NCBI RefSeq assembly: GCF_005930475.1
Contig: NZ_SJEW01000051.1
Coordinates: 1-35,341 of the forward strand
Length of the DNA stretch: 35,341 nt
Source: Modestobacter altitudinis
GTDB taxonomy: Bacteria; Actinomycetota; Actinomycetes; Mycobacteriales; Geodermatophilaceae
Direction of reading: 5' to 3'
The translations under genes were made by a program, and so were the position numbers. Below are positions 28,475-35,341 of the stretch, one piece after another (the stretch's first letter is position 1; each line of letters begins with the position of its first letter). The notes under the pieces were generated by a model that saw nothing but the letters and a program-made list of their open reading frames with translations, was not told where the DNA came from and made no database searches.

Positions 28475-31290
28475 CCCGGGCGCCCGAGCAGGGCGCCGAG
28501 CTCGTGGCCGGTCTGCGCCGGGCCGGGGTCGCCGACGTCGACGACTCCGGCCTGGCCCGGGCGCTGTACTCCACCGACGCCTCGCTGTACCGGGTGCTGC
28601 CCCGGGCCGTCGTGCGTCCCCGGCATCCCGACGAGATCGTCGCGACGCTGGCGGTCTGCCGGGAGCTCGGCGTCCCGCTGACCGCGCGCGGCGCCGGGAC
28701 GTCGATCGCCGGCAACGCGGTCGGTCCCGGCGTCGTGTTCGACACCAGCCGGCACCTGTCCCGGGTGCACTCGATCGACCCCGACGCCCGGACGGCGGTG
28801 GTCGACCCGGGCGTGGTGCAGGCGTCGCTGCAGGCCGCCGCCCGGCCGCACGGGCTGCGCTTCGGCCCGGACCCGAGCACGCACAACCGCTGCACGATCG
28901 GCGGGATGATCGGCAACAACGCCTGCGGCTCGCGGGCGCTGGGCTACGGGCGGACGTCGGACAACGTGGCCGCGCTCGACGTCGTCACCGGCGCCGGCGC
29001 GCGGATGCGGCTGGACGGCAGCAGTGGGCTGCCCGCGGAGCTGCAGGCGCTGGTGGACGCGCACCTGGCGGTGCTCCGCACCGAGCTGGGGCGGTTCGGC
29101 CGGCAGGTGTCCGGCTACGCGCTCGAGCACCTGCTGCCCGAACGCGGCAGCCACCTGGCCCGGGCGCTGGTCGGCAGCGAGGGCACCCTGGCGCTGACCC
29201 TGGGCGCGACCGTGCGGCTGGTGCCCGAGCCGGCGGTCCGCGCGCTCGTCGTCCTCGGGTACCCGTCGATGCCCGACGCGGCCGACGCCACCCCGCCGCT
29301 GCTGGCGTACTCGCCGACCGCGGTCGAGGGGCTGGACTCCCGGATCGTCCAGCGGCTGCGGGACGTCCCGGCCGCCGTCGTCCCGGACCTGCCGCGGGGC
29401 GAGGGCTGGCTGATCGTCGAGCTGACCGGGGACGACGCCGGTGAGGTCGCCGACCGGGCCCGGCGGATGGCCGCCGGCGCGGGCGCGGTCGACACCCTGG
29501 TGGTCAGCGACCCGGCGGAGGCGGCGGCGATCTGGCGGATCCGGGAGGACGGGGCCGGGCTCGCCGGCCGGACCAGCGACGGGCACCCCGCGCACGCCGG
29601 CTGGGAGGACGCCGCCGTCCCGGTCGAGCAGCTCGGCGACTACCTCCGCGACTTCGAGGCCCTGCTGGTCGAGCACGGCCTGCAGGGGCTGCCCTACGGG
29701 CACTTCGGGGACGGCTGCGTGCACGTGCGGATCGACTTCCCGTTCGGCGCGCAGCACGAGGACGGCGGCCGGCCGCGGTACCGGGCGTTCATCACCGACG
29801 CCGCGCGGCTGGTCGCCCGGCACGGCGGGTCGGTGTCCGGGGAGCACGGCGACGGCCGGGCGCGCGGCGAGCTGCTGCCGCACATGTACTCCCCGGAGGT
29901 CCTCGCACTGTTCGCGCAGGTCAAGGGGGCACTCGACCCCGACGACGTGCTCAACCCCGGCGTCCTGGTGCGGCCGGCGGCGTTCGACGCCGACGTGCGG
30001 GTCGCCGAGGTGGCGCCCCGGCGGCAGCACCTCGCGCTGGCCTACCGGCACGACGGCGGGGACCTCACCGCCGCGGTGCACCGGTGCACCGGCGTCGGCA
30101 AGTGCCGCGCCGACCTGACCGCCGGCGGCGGGGTCATGTGCCCCTCCTACCCGGCCACGCTGAACGAGAAGGACTCCACCCGCGGCCGCGCCCGGGTGCT
30201 GCAGGAGATGCTGGCCCCGGGTGGTCCGGTGCACGACTGGCGGTCACCAGAGGTGCACGAGGCGCTGGACCTGTGCCTGTCCTGCAAGGGCTGCTCCCGG
30301 GACTGTCCGACCGGGGTGGACATGGCCGCCTACAAGTCCGAGGTGCTGCACCAGTCCTACCGGCGGCGGCTCCGGCCGCGGCCGCACTACGCGCTGGGCC
30401 AGCTGCCCCGCTGGTCGGACCTGGCCGCCCGCGCGCCCCGGCTGGTCAACGCCCTGCTGGCCTCCCGGCCCGGCGGCGCGGTCGCCAAGTGGGCGGCCGG
30501 CGTCGACCAGCGCCGCGACCTCCCCGCCTTCGCGCCGCAGACCTTCTCCGCCGGCTGGACCCCGCGCCCGGACGACGACCGGCCGGCGGTCGCGCTGTGG
30601 GTGGACTCCTTCACCGACCACTTCGCCCCCGAGGCGGCCACGGCCACGGTGACGGTGCTGGAGTCGGCGGGCTACCGGGTCGTGGTGCCGCCCGCGGACA
30701 CCTGCTGCGCGCTGACCTGGATCACCACCGGCCAGCTTGACGCCGCTGAGCGGATCCTGCGGCGCACGCTGACCACGCTGGCCGGCTACGCCGACGCGGG
30801 GATGCCCATCGTCGGGGTGGAGCCGTCGTGCACCGCCGTCCTGCGCGGGGAGGCCGCCGAGCTGGTCGAGGACCCGGTGACCGAGCGGGTCGCCCGGGCC
30901 ACCCGCACGCTGGCCGAGCTGCTGACCGGGACCCCGGGCTGGGAGCCGCCGTCCCTGGCCGGGGTGGAGGTGGTGGCGCAGCCGCACTGCCACCACCACT
31001 CGGTGCTGGGCTGGAGCACCGACGAGGCGCTGTTGCGCCGGGCCGGCGCGACGCTGACCCGGGTGGGCGGCTGCTGCGGGCTGGCCGGCAACTGGGGCGT
31101 CGAACGGGGGCACCACGACGTCTCAGTCGCGATCGCCGAGCACGCGCTGCTGCCCGCCGTCCGGGCGGCCGGCCCGGACGCCGTCGTCCTCGCCGACGGC
31201 TTCTCCTGCCGCACCCAGCTCGACCAGCTCGAGGGGCGCCCGGCGGTGCACCTGGCCCAGCTGCTGGCGGCCCCACCGGTCAGAGGCTGA
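28471..31290 (+). CDS. FAD/Fe-S oxidoreductase, D-2-hydroxyglutarate/glycolate dehydrogenase-like (GlcD + CCG)
   Basis: A 939-residue fusion. Residues ~35-250 are a PCMH FAD domain (PLTARGAGTSIAGNAVGPGV, CTIGGMIGNNACGSRALGYG); ~250-520 the FAD-oxidase C domain ending HGDGRARGELLPHM...DPDDVLNPG; ~545-640 a two-cluster ferredoxin (CTGVGKC...MCPSY and CLSCKGCSRDCP); ~700-930 two CCG repeats (TCCALTWITTGQL; GGCCGLAGNWG). This is the architecture of YdiJ-type D-2-hydroxyglutarate dehydrogenases and of D-lactate/glycolate oxidases. Its GTG overlaps the transhydrogenase stop, so a D-2-hydroxyglutarate role is the best guess, with electrons going to the Fe-S domain and on to a quinone or other carrier. 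Confidence 0.87.
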   Translation: MTRAPEQGAELVAGLRRAGVADVDDSGLARALYSTDASLYRVLPRAVVRPRHPDEIVATLAVCRELGVPLTARGAGTSIAGNAVGPGVVFDTSRHLSRVHSIDPDARTAVVDPGVVQASLQAAARPHGLRFGPDPSTHNRCTIGGMIGNNACGSRALGYGRTSDNVAALDVVTGAGARMRLDGSSGLPAELQALVDAHLAVLRTELGRFGRQVSGYALEHLLPERGSHLARALVGSEGTLALTLGATVRLVPEPAVRALVVLGYPSMPDAADATPPLLAYSPTAVEGLDSRIVQRLRDVPAAVVPDLPRGEGWLIVELTGDDAGEVADRARRMAAGAGAVDTLVVSDPAEAAAIWRIREDGAGLAGRTSDGHPAHAGWEDAAVPVEQLGDYLRDFEALLVEHGLQGLPYGHFGDGCVHVRIDFPFGAQHEDGGRPRYRAFITDAARLVARHGGSVSGEHGDGRARGELLPHMYSPEVLALFAQVKGALDPDDVLNPGVLVRPAAFDADVRVAEVAPRRQHLALAYRHDGGDLTAAVHRCTGVGKCRADLTAGGGVMCPSYPATLNEKDSTRGRARVLQEMLAPGGPVHDWRSPEVHEALDLCLSCKGCSRDCPTGVDMAAYKSEVLHQSYRRRLRPRPHYALGQLPRWSDLAARAPRLVNALLASRPGGAVAKWAAGVDQRRDLPAFAPQTFSAGWTPRPDDDRPAVALWVDSFTDHFAPEAATATVTVLESAGYRVVVPPADTCCALTWITTGQLDAAERILRRTLTTLAGYADAGMPIVGVEPSCTAVLRGEAAELVEDPVTERVARATRTLAELLTGTPGWEPPSLAGVEVVAQPHCHHHSVLGWSTDEALLRRAGATLTRVGGCCGLAGNWGVERGHHDVSVAIAEHALLPAVRAAGPDAVVLADGFSCRTQLDQLEGRPAVHLAQLLAAPPVRG

Positions 31291-31720
31291 CCGCCACGGT
31301 CGCCGCCAGCTCCCGGACGGCCTCGAGGTCGGCCGGACCGGGAGCGCCGGTGAGGCTGAGCGGGGCGGCGACCTGCTCCCAGCGCAGCGCGGCGGTGATG
31401 CGCTGCACGCTGGTCAGCGCGCCGGCGGTGTCGTCGTTGCCGTGCACGTAGACGCCGTAGCGCAGCCCGACGGTCGCGTCCAGGCACGGGTAGTAGACGG
31501 TGTCGAAGAAGTGCTTGAGCGCGCCGGACATGTACCCGATGTTGGCCGGGGTGCCGAGCAGCACGCCGTCGGCGGCGAGCAGGTCGGCGGGGCCGGCCGA
31601 GAGCGCCGGGCGCACGGTCAGCTCGACCTCATCGACCAGCGCCGCGCCCTCCCGGACCGCCTCGAGCACCGCCTGGAGCGCAGGTGAGGGCGTGTGGTGG
31701 ACGACGAGGAGCCGCGGCAT
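31280..31720 (-). CDS. Flavodoxin-fold NAD(P)H/FMN-type protein
   Basis: A 146-residue flavodoxin-like protein. FMN phosphate loop LLVVHHTPSPALQAVLEA; isoalloxazine contact GTPANIGYMSGALKHFFDTV, which matches the WrbA/FMN-reductase PxxNxGxMSGxLKxFxD pattern. It could be a quinone or FMN reductase or an electron carrier. ATG at 31720. The stop overlaps the convergent dehydrogenase gene by 11 bp. Confidence 0.84.
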   Translation of the reverse strand: MPRLLVVHHTPSPALQAVLEAVREGAALVDEVELTVRPALSAGPADLLAADGVLLGTPANIGYMSGALKHFFDTVYYPCLDATVGLRYGVYVHGNDDTAGALTSVQRITAALRWEQVAAPLSLTGAPGPADLEAVRELAATVAVSL

Positions 31721-31758
31721 CCGGGCAGTGTCCCCCGGTCGGCTGCCACCATGTCGCC

Positions 31759-33306
31759 GTGCTCCTCGCCGACGTCCTCGCCGTCTCCGCTGCGGTCAGC
31801 GCCACCCGGTCCCGGACGGCGAAGGCGCAGGCCATCGCCGACCTGCTCCGCCGAGCCGGGGGCGCGGAGGTCGAGCCGGTCACCGCGTGGCTGTCCGGTG
31901 AGCTCCGGCAGGGCCGGCTCGGCCTGGGCTGGCGGACGCTGTCCCGGCTGACCGGCGAGCCGGCGGCGGAGCCGTCGCTGACCGTCGGTGGGCTCGACGC
32001 GGAGCTCGCAGAGCTGGCGACGACGTCGGGGCCGGGGTCCGCGGCGCGGCGCGACGCGCTGGTCGGCGCGGTGCTGTCGGCGGCGACCGCCGAGGAGCAG
32101 CAGTTCCTGGTCCGGCTGCTCACCGGAGAGCTGCGGCAGGGCGCGCTGGAGGGCGTGGTGTCGGACGCGGTCGCGCTGGCGGCGGACGTGCCGGCGGTCG
32201 CGGTGCGCCGGGCGTTCATGCTCTCCGGCCGGCTCCCGGAGACCGCGGCGACCGCGCTGACCGGCGGGGTCGCAGCGCTGGACGCGACGCACCTGCAGGT
32301 GGGCCGCCCGGTGCGGCCGATGCTGGCCAGCCCGGGCTCGTCGCTGGACGCCGCGCTCACCGACCTGGGCAGCGAGGTCACCGTCGAGTTCAAGCTGGAC
32401 GGCGCGCGCATCCAGGTGCACCGGGACGGCGACGTCGTGCGGGTGTGGACGCGGACGCTGCGCGAGGTGACCGACGGGGTGCCGGAGCTGGTGGACCGGA
32501 TCCGTGCGCTGCCGTGCCAGACCGCCGTGCTGGACGGGGAGACCCTCACGCTGGACGACGACGGCCGGCCGCGGGCGTTCCAGGACACGATGAGCCGGTT
32601 CGGCAGCACGGGGTCCGACGAGAGCGGCTCCGACGCGGGTGTGCTGCTCAGCCCGTTCCTGTTCGACGTGCTGCACCTGGACGGCCGCGACCTGCTCGAC
32701 GAGCCGCTGGCCGCACGGCTCGACGCGCTGGCCGGGTTGCTGGCCGACGACACGCACGCCGCGCTGCGGATGCCCGGCGTGCGGCGGCCCACCGCAGAGC
32801 AGGCGGCCGGGGTGCTGGACGACGCGCTGACCGCCGGGCACGAGGGCGTCGTCGTCAAGGCGCTGGACGCGCCGTACGCGGCCGGGCGGCGGGGCAAGGC
32901 GTGGCAGAAGGTCAAGCCGGTGCACACCCTGGACCTGGTCGTGCTCGGCGCGGAGTGGGGGTACGGCCGGCGGTCGGGGAAGCTGTCCAACATCCACCTC
33001 GGTGCCCGCGACCCCGACGGCGGCGAGCCGGTGATGGTCGGCAAGACCTTCAAGGGGATGACCGACGAGCTGCTGGACTGGCAGACGGCGACCTTCCCCG
33101 GCCTGGCCGCCGAGCAGCCGCCGTGGGGTGTGCTGCTGCGGCCGGAGCTGGTCGTGGAGATCGCGCTGGACGGCGCGCAGCGCAGCCCGCGCTACCCCGG
33201 CGGGGTGGCGTTGCGGTTCGCCCGGGTGCTGCGCTACCGGCCGGACAAGACCGCGGCCGAGGCAGACACGATCGACGCGGTGCGTGCCCTGCTCGCCGGC
33301 GGCTGA
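31759..33306 (+). CDS. ATP-dependent DNA ligase (LigB-type)
   Basis: A 515-residue ligase. The N-terminal ~200 residues are a helical DNA-binding domain; the nucleotidyltransferase domain has nucleophile Lys212 in EFKLDGARIQVH, then LDGETLTL (motif III-like), FDVLHLDGRDLLD, EGVVVKALDAPY (motif IV) and WQKVKPVHTLDLV (motif V); the OB domain ends VEIALDGAQRSPRYPGGVAL. Size and order fit mycobacterial LigB, an accessory ligase. It seals nicks with ATP and is not essential where LigA is present. GTG start at 31759. Not the LigD type: no polymerase or nuclease domain and no Ku nearby. Confidence 0.92.
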   Translation: MLLADVLAVSAAVSATRSRTAKAQAIADLLRRAGGAEVEPVTAWLSGELRQGRLGLGWRTLSRLTGEPAAEPSLTVGGLDAELAELATTSGPGSAARRDALVGAVLSAATAEEQQFLVRLLTGELRQGALEGVVSDAVALAADVPAVAVRRAFMLSGRLPETAATALTGGVAALDATHLQVGRPVRPMLASPGSSLDAALTDLGSEVTVEFKLDGARIQVHRDGDVVRVWTRTLREVTDGVPELVDRIRALPCQTAVLDGETLTLDDDGRPRAFQDTMSRFGSTGSDESGSDAGVLLSPFLFDVLHLDGRDLLDEPLAARLDALAGLLADDTHAALRMPGVRRPTAEQAAGVLDDALTAGHEGVVVKALDAPYAAGRRGKAWQKVKPVHTLDLVVLGAEWGYGRRSGKLSNIHLGARDPDGGEPVMVGKTFKGMTDELLDWQTATFPGLAAEQPPWGVLLRPELVVEIALDGAQRSPRYPGGVALRFARVLRYRPDKTAAEADTIDAVRALLAGG

Positions 33307-33378
33307 CGGGCGGGGGCGTCGACCGGGTGCGCGCGGTCAGCCACGTGTCAGCGGACCACCAGCGGGGAACCCTCGGGC

Positions 33379-33531
33379 ATGTCCGAGAACGACGACGCCG
33401 GCGCCCCGACCCCCGGCGTGGAGCAGCGGCTGGCCGCGGCGCTGGACCCCGAGCGGCACCGGTCGCCCTCGGAGGGGGCCCCGCAGGACCTCGCCGACGC
33501 CCCTGGGCCGGACGACGGCCCGCCGGCCTGA
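33379..33531 (+). CDS. Small acidic protein, 50 residues
   Basis: ATG at 33379 after GGGGA with moderate spacing. Sequence starts MSENDDAGAPTPGVEQRLAA and ends with an acidic Pro-rich tail (DLADAPGPDDGPPA). Strong third-position G/C supports coding. No domain, signal or membrane segment. It lies between the ligase and the RibD-like gene, each with its own ribosome-binding site. Confidence 0.55.
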   Translation: MSENDDAGAPTPGVEQRLAAALDPERHRSPSEGAPQDLADAPGPDDGPPA

Positions 33532-33612
33532 CGCCCGATCAGTTCCTCCGGCCCGGGACGTCTCAGTCCTGAAGGGTGGGAACCGGCCCGCCCGCCGAGG
33601 ACAGGAGCAGCC

Positions 33613-34200
33613 GTGGGCACGGTCGTGTCATCTGCGTCGATGTCGCTGGACGGGTATGTCGCCCTGCCGGACGACACGCCCGGCCCGCTCTTCGACTGGT
33701 ACGACGCCGGGGACGTCGAGGTGACCACCGCCCGGGACGACCTCACCTTCCACCTCACGCCGGAGAGCGCCGCACACTGGTCGTGGGTGCGGTTGCTGGG
33801 CGCGCTCGTGGTCGGCCGCCGGCTGTTCGACCTCACAGACGGGTGGGAGGGGCGGCACCCGCTGGGCGTGCCGGTCGTGGTGGTGACCCACCGGTCGCCG
33901 GAGGACTGGGCGCACGCCGGACCGTCGACCGAGTTCCGGGACGACGTCCCGGCAGCCGTGGCCCGCGCCCAGCAGATCGCCGGCGACGCGGCCGTCGGGG
34001 TCGCGGCCGGCACGATCGCCAGCCAGTGCCTGGACCTCGGCCTGCTGGACGAGGTGGCGATCGACCTGGTCCCCGTCGTCCTCGGCGCCGGCCGCCCGTA
34101 CTTCACCGACGGCGCGCACGGCCCGACGCTGCTCGGAGAGCCGACGACGACGGTCCAGGGGGACCGGGTCACGCACATGGTCTTCCCCGTCCGACGCTGA
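33613..34200 (+). CDS. Dihydrofolate reductase family protein (RibD C-terminal domain)
   Basis: A 195-residue protein starting MGTVVSSASMSLDGYVALPD, then GALVVGRRLFDLTDGW, VPVVVVTHRSPEDW, and a late GVAAGTIASQCLDLGLLDEV with PVVLGAGRPYF. This is the RibD_C/DHFR-like fold used by riboflavin reductases and by many stress-linked reductases of unknown substrate. The N-terminal motif for the adenosine of NADPH is present. GTG at 33613 follows ACAGGAG. Start choice is secure; substrate is not. Confidence 0.87.
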   Translation: MGTVVSSASMSLDGYVALPDDTPGPLFDWYDAGDVEVTTARDDLTFHLTPESAAHWSWVRLLGALVVGRRLFDLTDGWEGRHPLGVPVVVVTHRSPEDWAHAGPSTEFRDDVPAAVARAQQIAGDAAVGVAAGTIASQCLDLGLLDEVAIDLVPVVLGAGRPYFTDGAHGPTLLGEPTTTVQGDRVTHMVFPVRR

Positions 34201-34223
34201 GGGCGGTAGCGACACGACGGGTG

Positions 34224-34305
34224 GACATCCCGACATCCCGACAGGTCGACATGTCGCTGTGTCGCCACGTCGCCCTGTCGCCACATCGCCCTGTCGCCAC
34301 GTCGG
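34224..34305. repeat. Short tandem-repeat block between convergent genes
   Basis: The ~105-bp gap between two convergent genes is mostly simple repeats. GACATCCC occurs twice in tandem (34224-34231, 34232-34239). The stretch 34240-34255 (GACAGGTCGACATGTC) is an imperfect palindrome about GTCGAC. From 34261 a 16-bp unit GTCGCCACGTCGCCCT is repeated almost 3 times (34261-34276, 34277-34292 with one change, 34293-34305 partial). Recurrent GACA/TGTC cores could fold or bind a protein, or may be only slippage. Units are contiguous without spacers. Confidence 0.65.
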
Positions 34306-35341
34306 TCAGAACGGTGGTGGATCGTCGGCCGGGTCCGGTGGTGGGCCGCCGACGGGGGCCAGGAGGTACTCGTCGGGCAGCCGGAGACCCGGTGGCCGGG
34401 TGGTGCGGGTGACCCCGGAGGGGGTGGTGACCGTGAGGACGCCGTCGTCGGTCATGGTGAACCGCCAGCCCGGGGCGTGGGTCTTGAGCCGGTGGTGCCG
34501 GCGGCACAGCGAGCACAGGTTCTCGCACGCGGTGGCCCCGCCCTCGGCGTGGGGGCAGACGTGGTCGGCCTCGGTCCACCGGGCCGGGCGGCGGCAGCCG
34601 GGATGCCGGCAGCCCCGGTCCCGGGCCTGCACGTACCGCCGCTGCGCGGGGGTGGGCCGGTAGCGGTCCATCGGTGGCGGCCGGTCCAGCACCCCACACC
34701 CGCACTCGGCCGACTGTCCGTGCTCCGGGCAGCCGCGGCGGACCAGCTGCTCGAGTTCCGGGCGGGTCACCGTCGCCCGCAACGCCCCGGTCGACGGGTC
34801 GGTGAGGGAGATGCCCAAGGTCCCCGCGGTCGGGGGCTGCAGCCCGCCCGGGCACAGCGCATCCAGCTGCTCCAGCAACTCCCGCAACTGCCCGGCGGTG
34901 ATCGGCGCTCCGTCGACGGTCGCGGTGTCCGCGTCGGTCGGCACCGTGCTGTCCCCGCTGGGAGGCTGGCGCAGCGTCGGCAGGGGGGCGATGACCTGCA
35001 GGTGCGCGGTCACCGGCTCCCGGGAGGTGTCCCACGGCCGCAACATCAGATCAGCCATCACCAGCGCCCGCAGCTGCCCGATCGGCCGGGCATCCCCCGC
35101 GGCCTTGAGCAGCCGCGCGTGCCCGTCCACGGCGTCCCGGCAGGCCGCGGCGACCGGCATCGGCATGTCCCCGATCAGCTGCCCCATCCCATCGGCGGTG
35201 GCCCGGGCCTGCACATCAGCGCAGCGTTCAGCCTTCCTGCGCCGCCGGTCGGCCGCCGCGGCGTCCACCGCGATCAACGCTGCTGCGCACCGCTCGCCCA
35301 ACCGGACCGGGGTCTCCCCCGCCCGCGCCCAGCCCAACGCC
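34306..35341 (-). CDS. DUF222/HNH endonuclease (13E12-repeat type), N-terminus off the window
   Basis: At least 345 residues read leftward from the right edge; the true start lies outside. The N-terminal part is DUF222-like (AAAACRDAVDGHARLL-type helical region, RPIGQLRALVMADLMLRPWD). The C-terminal nuclease domain is YVQARDRGCRHPGCRRPARW, TEADHVCPHAEGGATACENL, CSLCRRHHRLKTHAPGW, i.e. HNH with a zinc-binding Cys set. A proline-rich tail closes it (GGPPPDPADDPPPF). These genes are multicopy in actinobacteria and often DNA-damage inducible. The promoter is not visible. Its stop lies at the edge of the tandem-repeat block. Confidence 0.9.
   Translation of the reverse strand, partial: ALGWARAGETPVRLGERCAAALIAVDAAAADRRRRKAERCADVQARATADGMGQLIGDMPMPVAAACRDAVDGHARLLKAAGDARPIGQLRALVMADLMLRPWDTSREPVTAHLQVIAPLPTLRQPPSGDSTVPTDADTATVDGAPITAGQLRELLEQLDALCPGGLQPPTAGTLGISLTDPSTGALRATVTRPELEQLVRRGCPEHGQSAECGCGVLDRPPPMDRYRPTPAQRRYVQARDRGCRHPGCRRPARWTEADHVCPHAEGGATACENLCSLCRRHHRLKTHAPGWRFTMTDDGVLTVTTPSGVTRTTRPPGLRLPDEYLLAPVGGPPPDPADDPPPF

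Noticed and set aside
31759-33306. Ligase as part of a non-homologous end-joining system
   Set aside because: No Ku gene, no polymerase or phosphoesterase domain; motifs and length fit LigB.
34261-34305. Possible CRISPR-like array
   Set aside because: Units are contiguous 16-mers without spacers and there are only about three; no cas genes in the window.
34306-35341. HNH gene as sign of a homing intron, mobile element or phage
   Set aside because: DUF222/HNH proteins are ordinary multicopy chromosomal genes in actinobacteria; no integrase, terminase or repeats flank it here.

Overview
The window is very GC-rich, with a strong third-codon-position G/C bias, frequent GTG starts and dense runs of 4-bp ATGA/GTGA start-stop overlaps. 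Gene content (mycobacterial-type LigB DNA ligase, DUF1707 protein, DUF222/HNH nuclease, an actinobacterial paa cluster, an SOS-box-like site of the TCGAAC-N4-GTTCGA type) points to an actinobacterium. Geodermatophilaceae (Blastococcus, Modestobacter, Geodermatophilus) is my best guess by feel for the proteins; this is inference, not a search result. No tRNA, rRNA, CRISPR array, transposase or phage module was seen.

Layout. 1-2.3 kb is an untidy edge: a cut-off minus-strand frame behind an SOS-box-like site, a small membrane-protein frame without a good start, an intact O-methyltransferase, and two apparently frameshifted genes (an RsbW-type ATPase and a small membrane protein). 2.3-5.0 kb (minus) is a three-gene flavin electron-transfer operon: ferric-reductase-like membrane flavoprotein, FMN-binding-domain protein with a covalent-FMN motif, and the ApbE transferase that would load it. 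5.1-8.25 kb (plus) holds DedA, a NarL-type two-component pair and a DUF1707 protein. 8.2-12.9 kb (minus) is a tightly coupled five-gene membrane operon: a degenerate PAP2 domain fused to a kinase-like domain, a lipoprotein, a UPF0104/LPG-synthase-type membrane protein and two PAP2 phosphatases. 13.0-15.7 kb carries an orphan OpuAC-type binding lipoprotein, a helix-hairpin-helix protein, an NTF2-like protein and a methyltransferase.

15.7-25.8 kb is a phenylacetate (paa) catabolic region. paaK-tetR-paaZ runs left and paaABCDE-thioesterase-araC(-dienelactone hydrolase) runs right from one 183-bp divergent promoter. Two near-identical 22-bp TetR-type operators flank that promoter, most simply bound by the TetR protein encoded in the left arm. 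PaaK makes phenylacetyl-CoA, PaaABCDE epoxidises it, PaaZ opens the ring and oxidises the aldehyde. The beta-oxidation genes (paaF, G, H, J) are not here. A FlK-type thioesterase stands where a PaaI-type enzyme might be expected.

25.7-27.1 kb has a small membrane protein, a cupin and a 47-residue basic protein around an AT-rich palindrome. 27.2-31.3 kb is a two-gene operon of hydroxyacid-oxoacid transhydrogenase-like Fe-ADH and a D-2-hydroxyglutarate-dehydrogenase-like flavo-iron-sulfur protein, which would close a 2-oxoglutarate/D-2-hydroxyglutarate cycle. 31.3-35.3 kb has a flavodoxin-fold protein, LigB-type ligase, a 50-residue protein, a RibD-C/DHFR-like reductase, a short tandem-repeat block, and a DUF222/HNH gene cut by the right edge.

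The most unusual items are the pseudo-PAP2/kinase fusion operon (8184-12901), the HOT/D2HGDH pair (27179-31290), two palindromic repeats sharing one core that lie at the starts of tetR and paaD, and the cluster of damaged genes at 1.5-2.3 kb.
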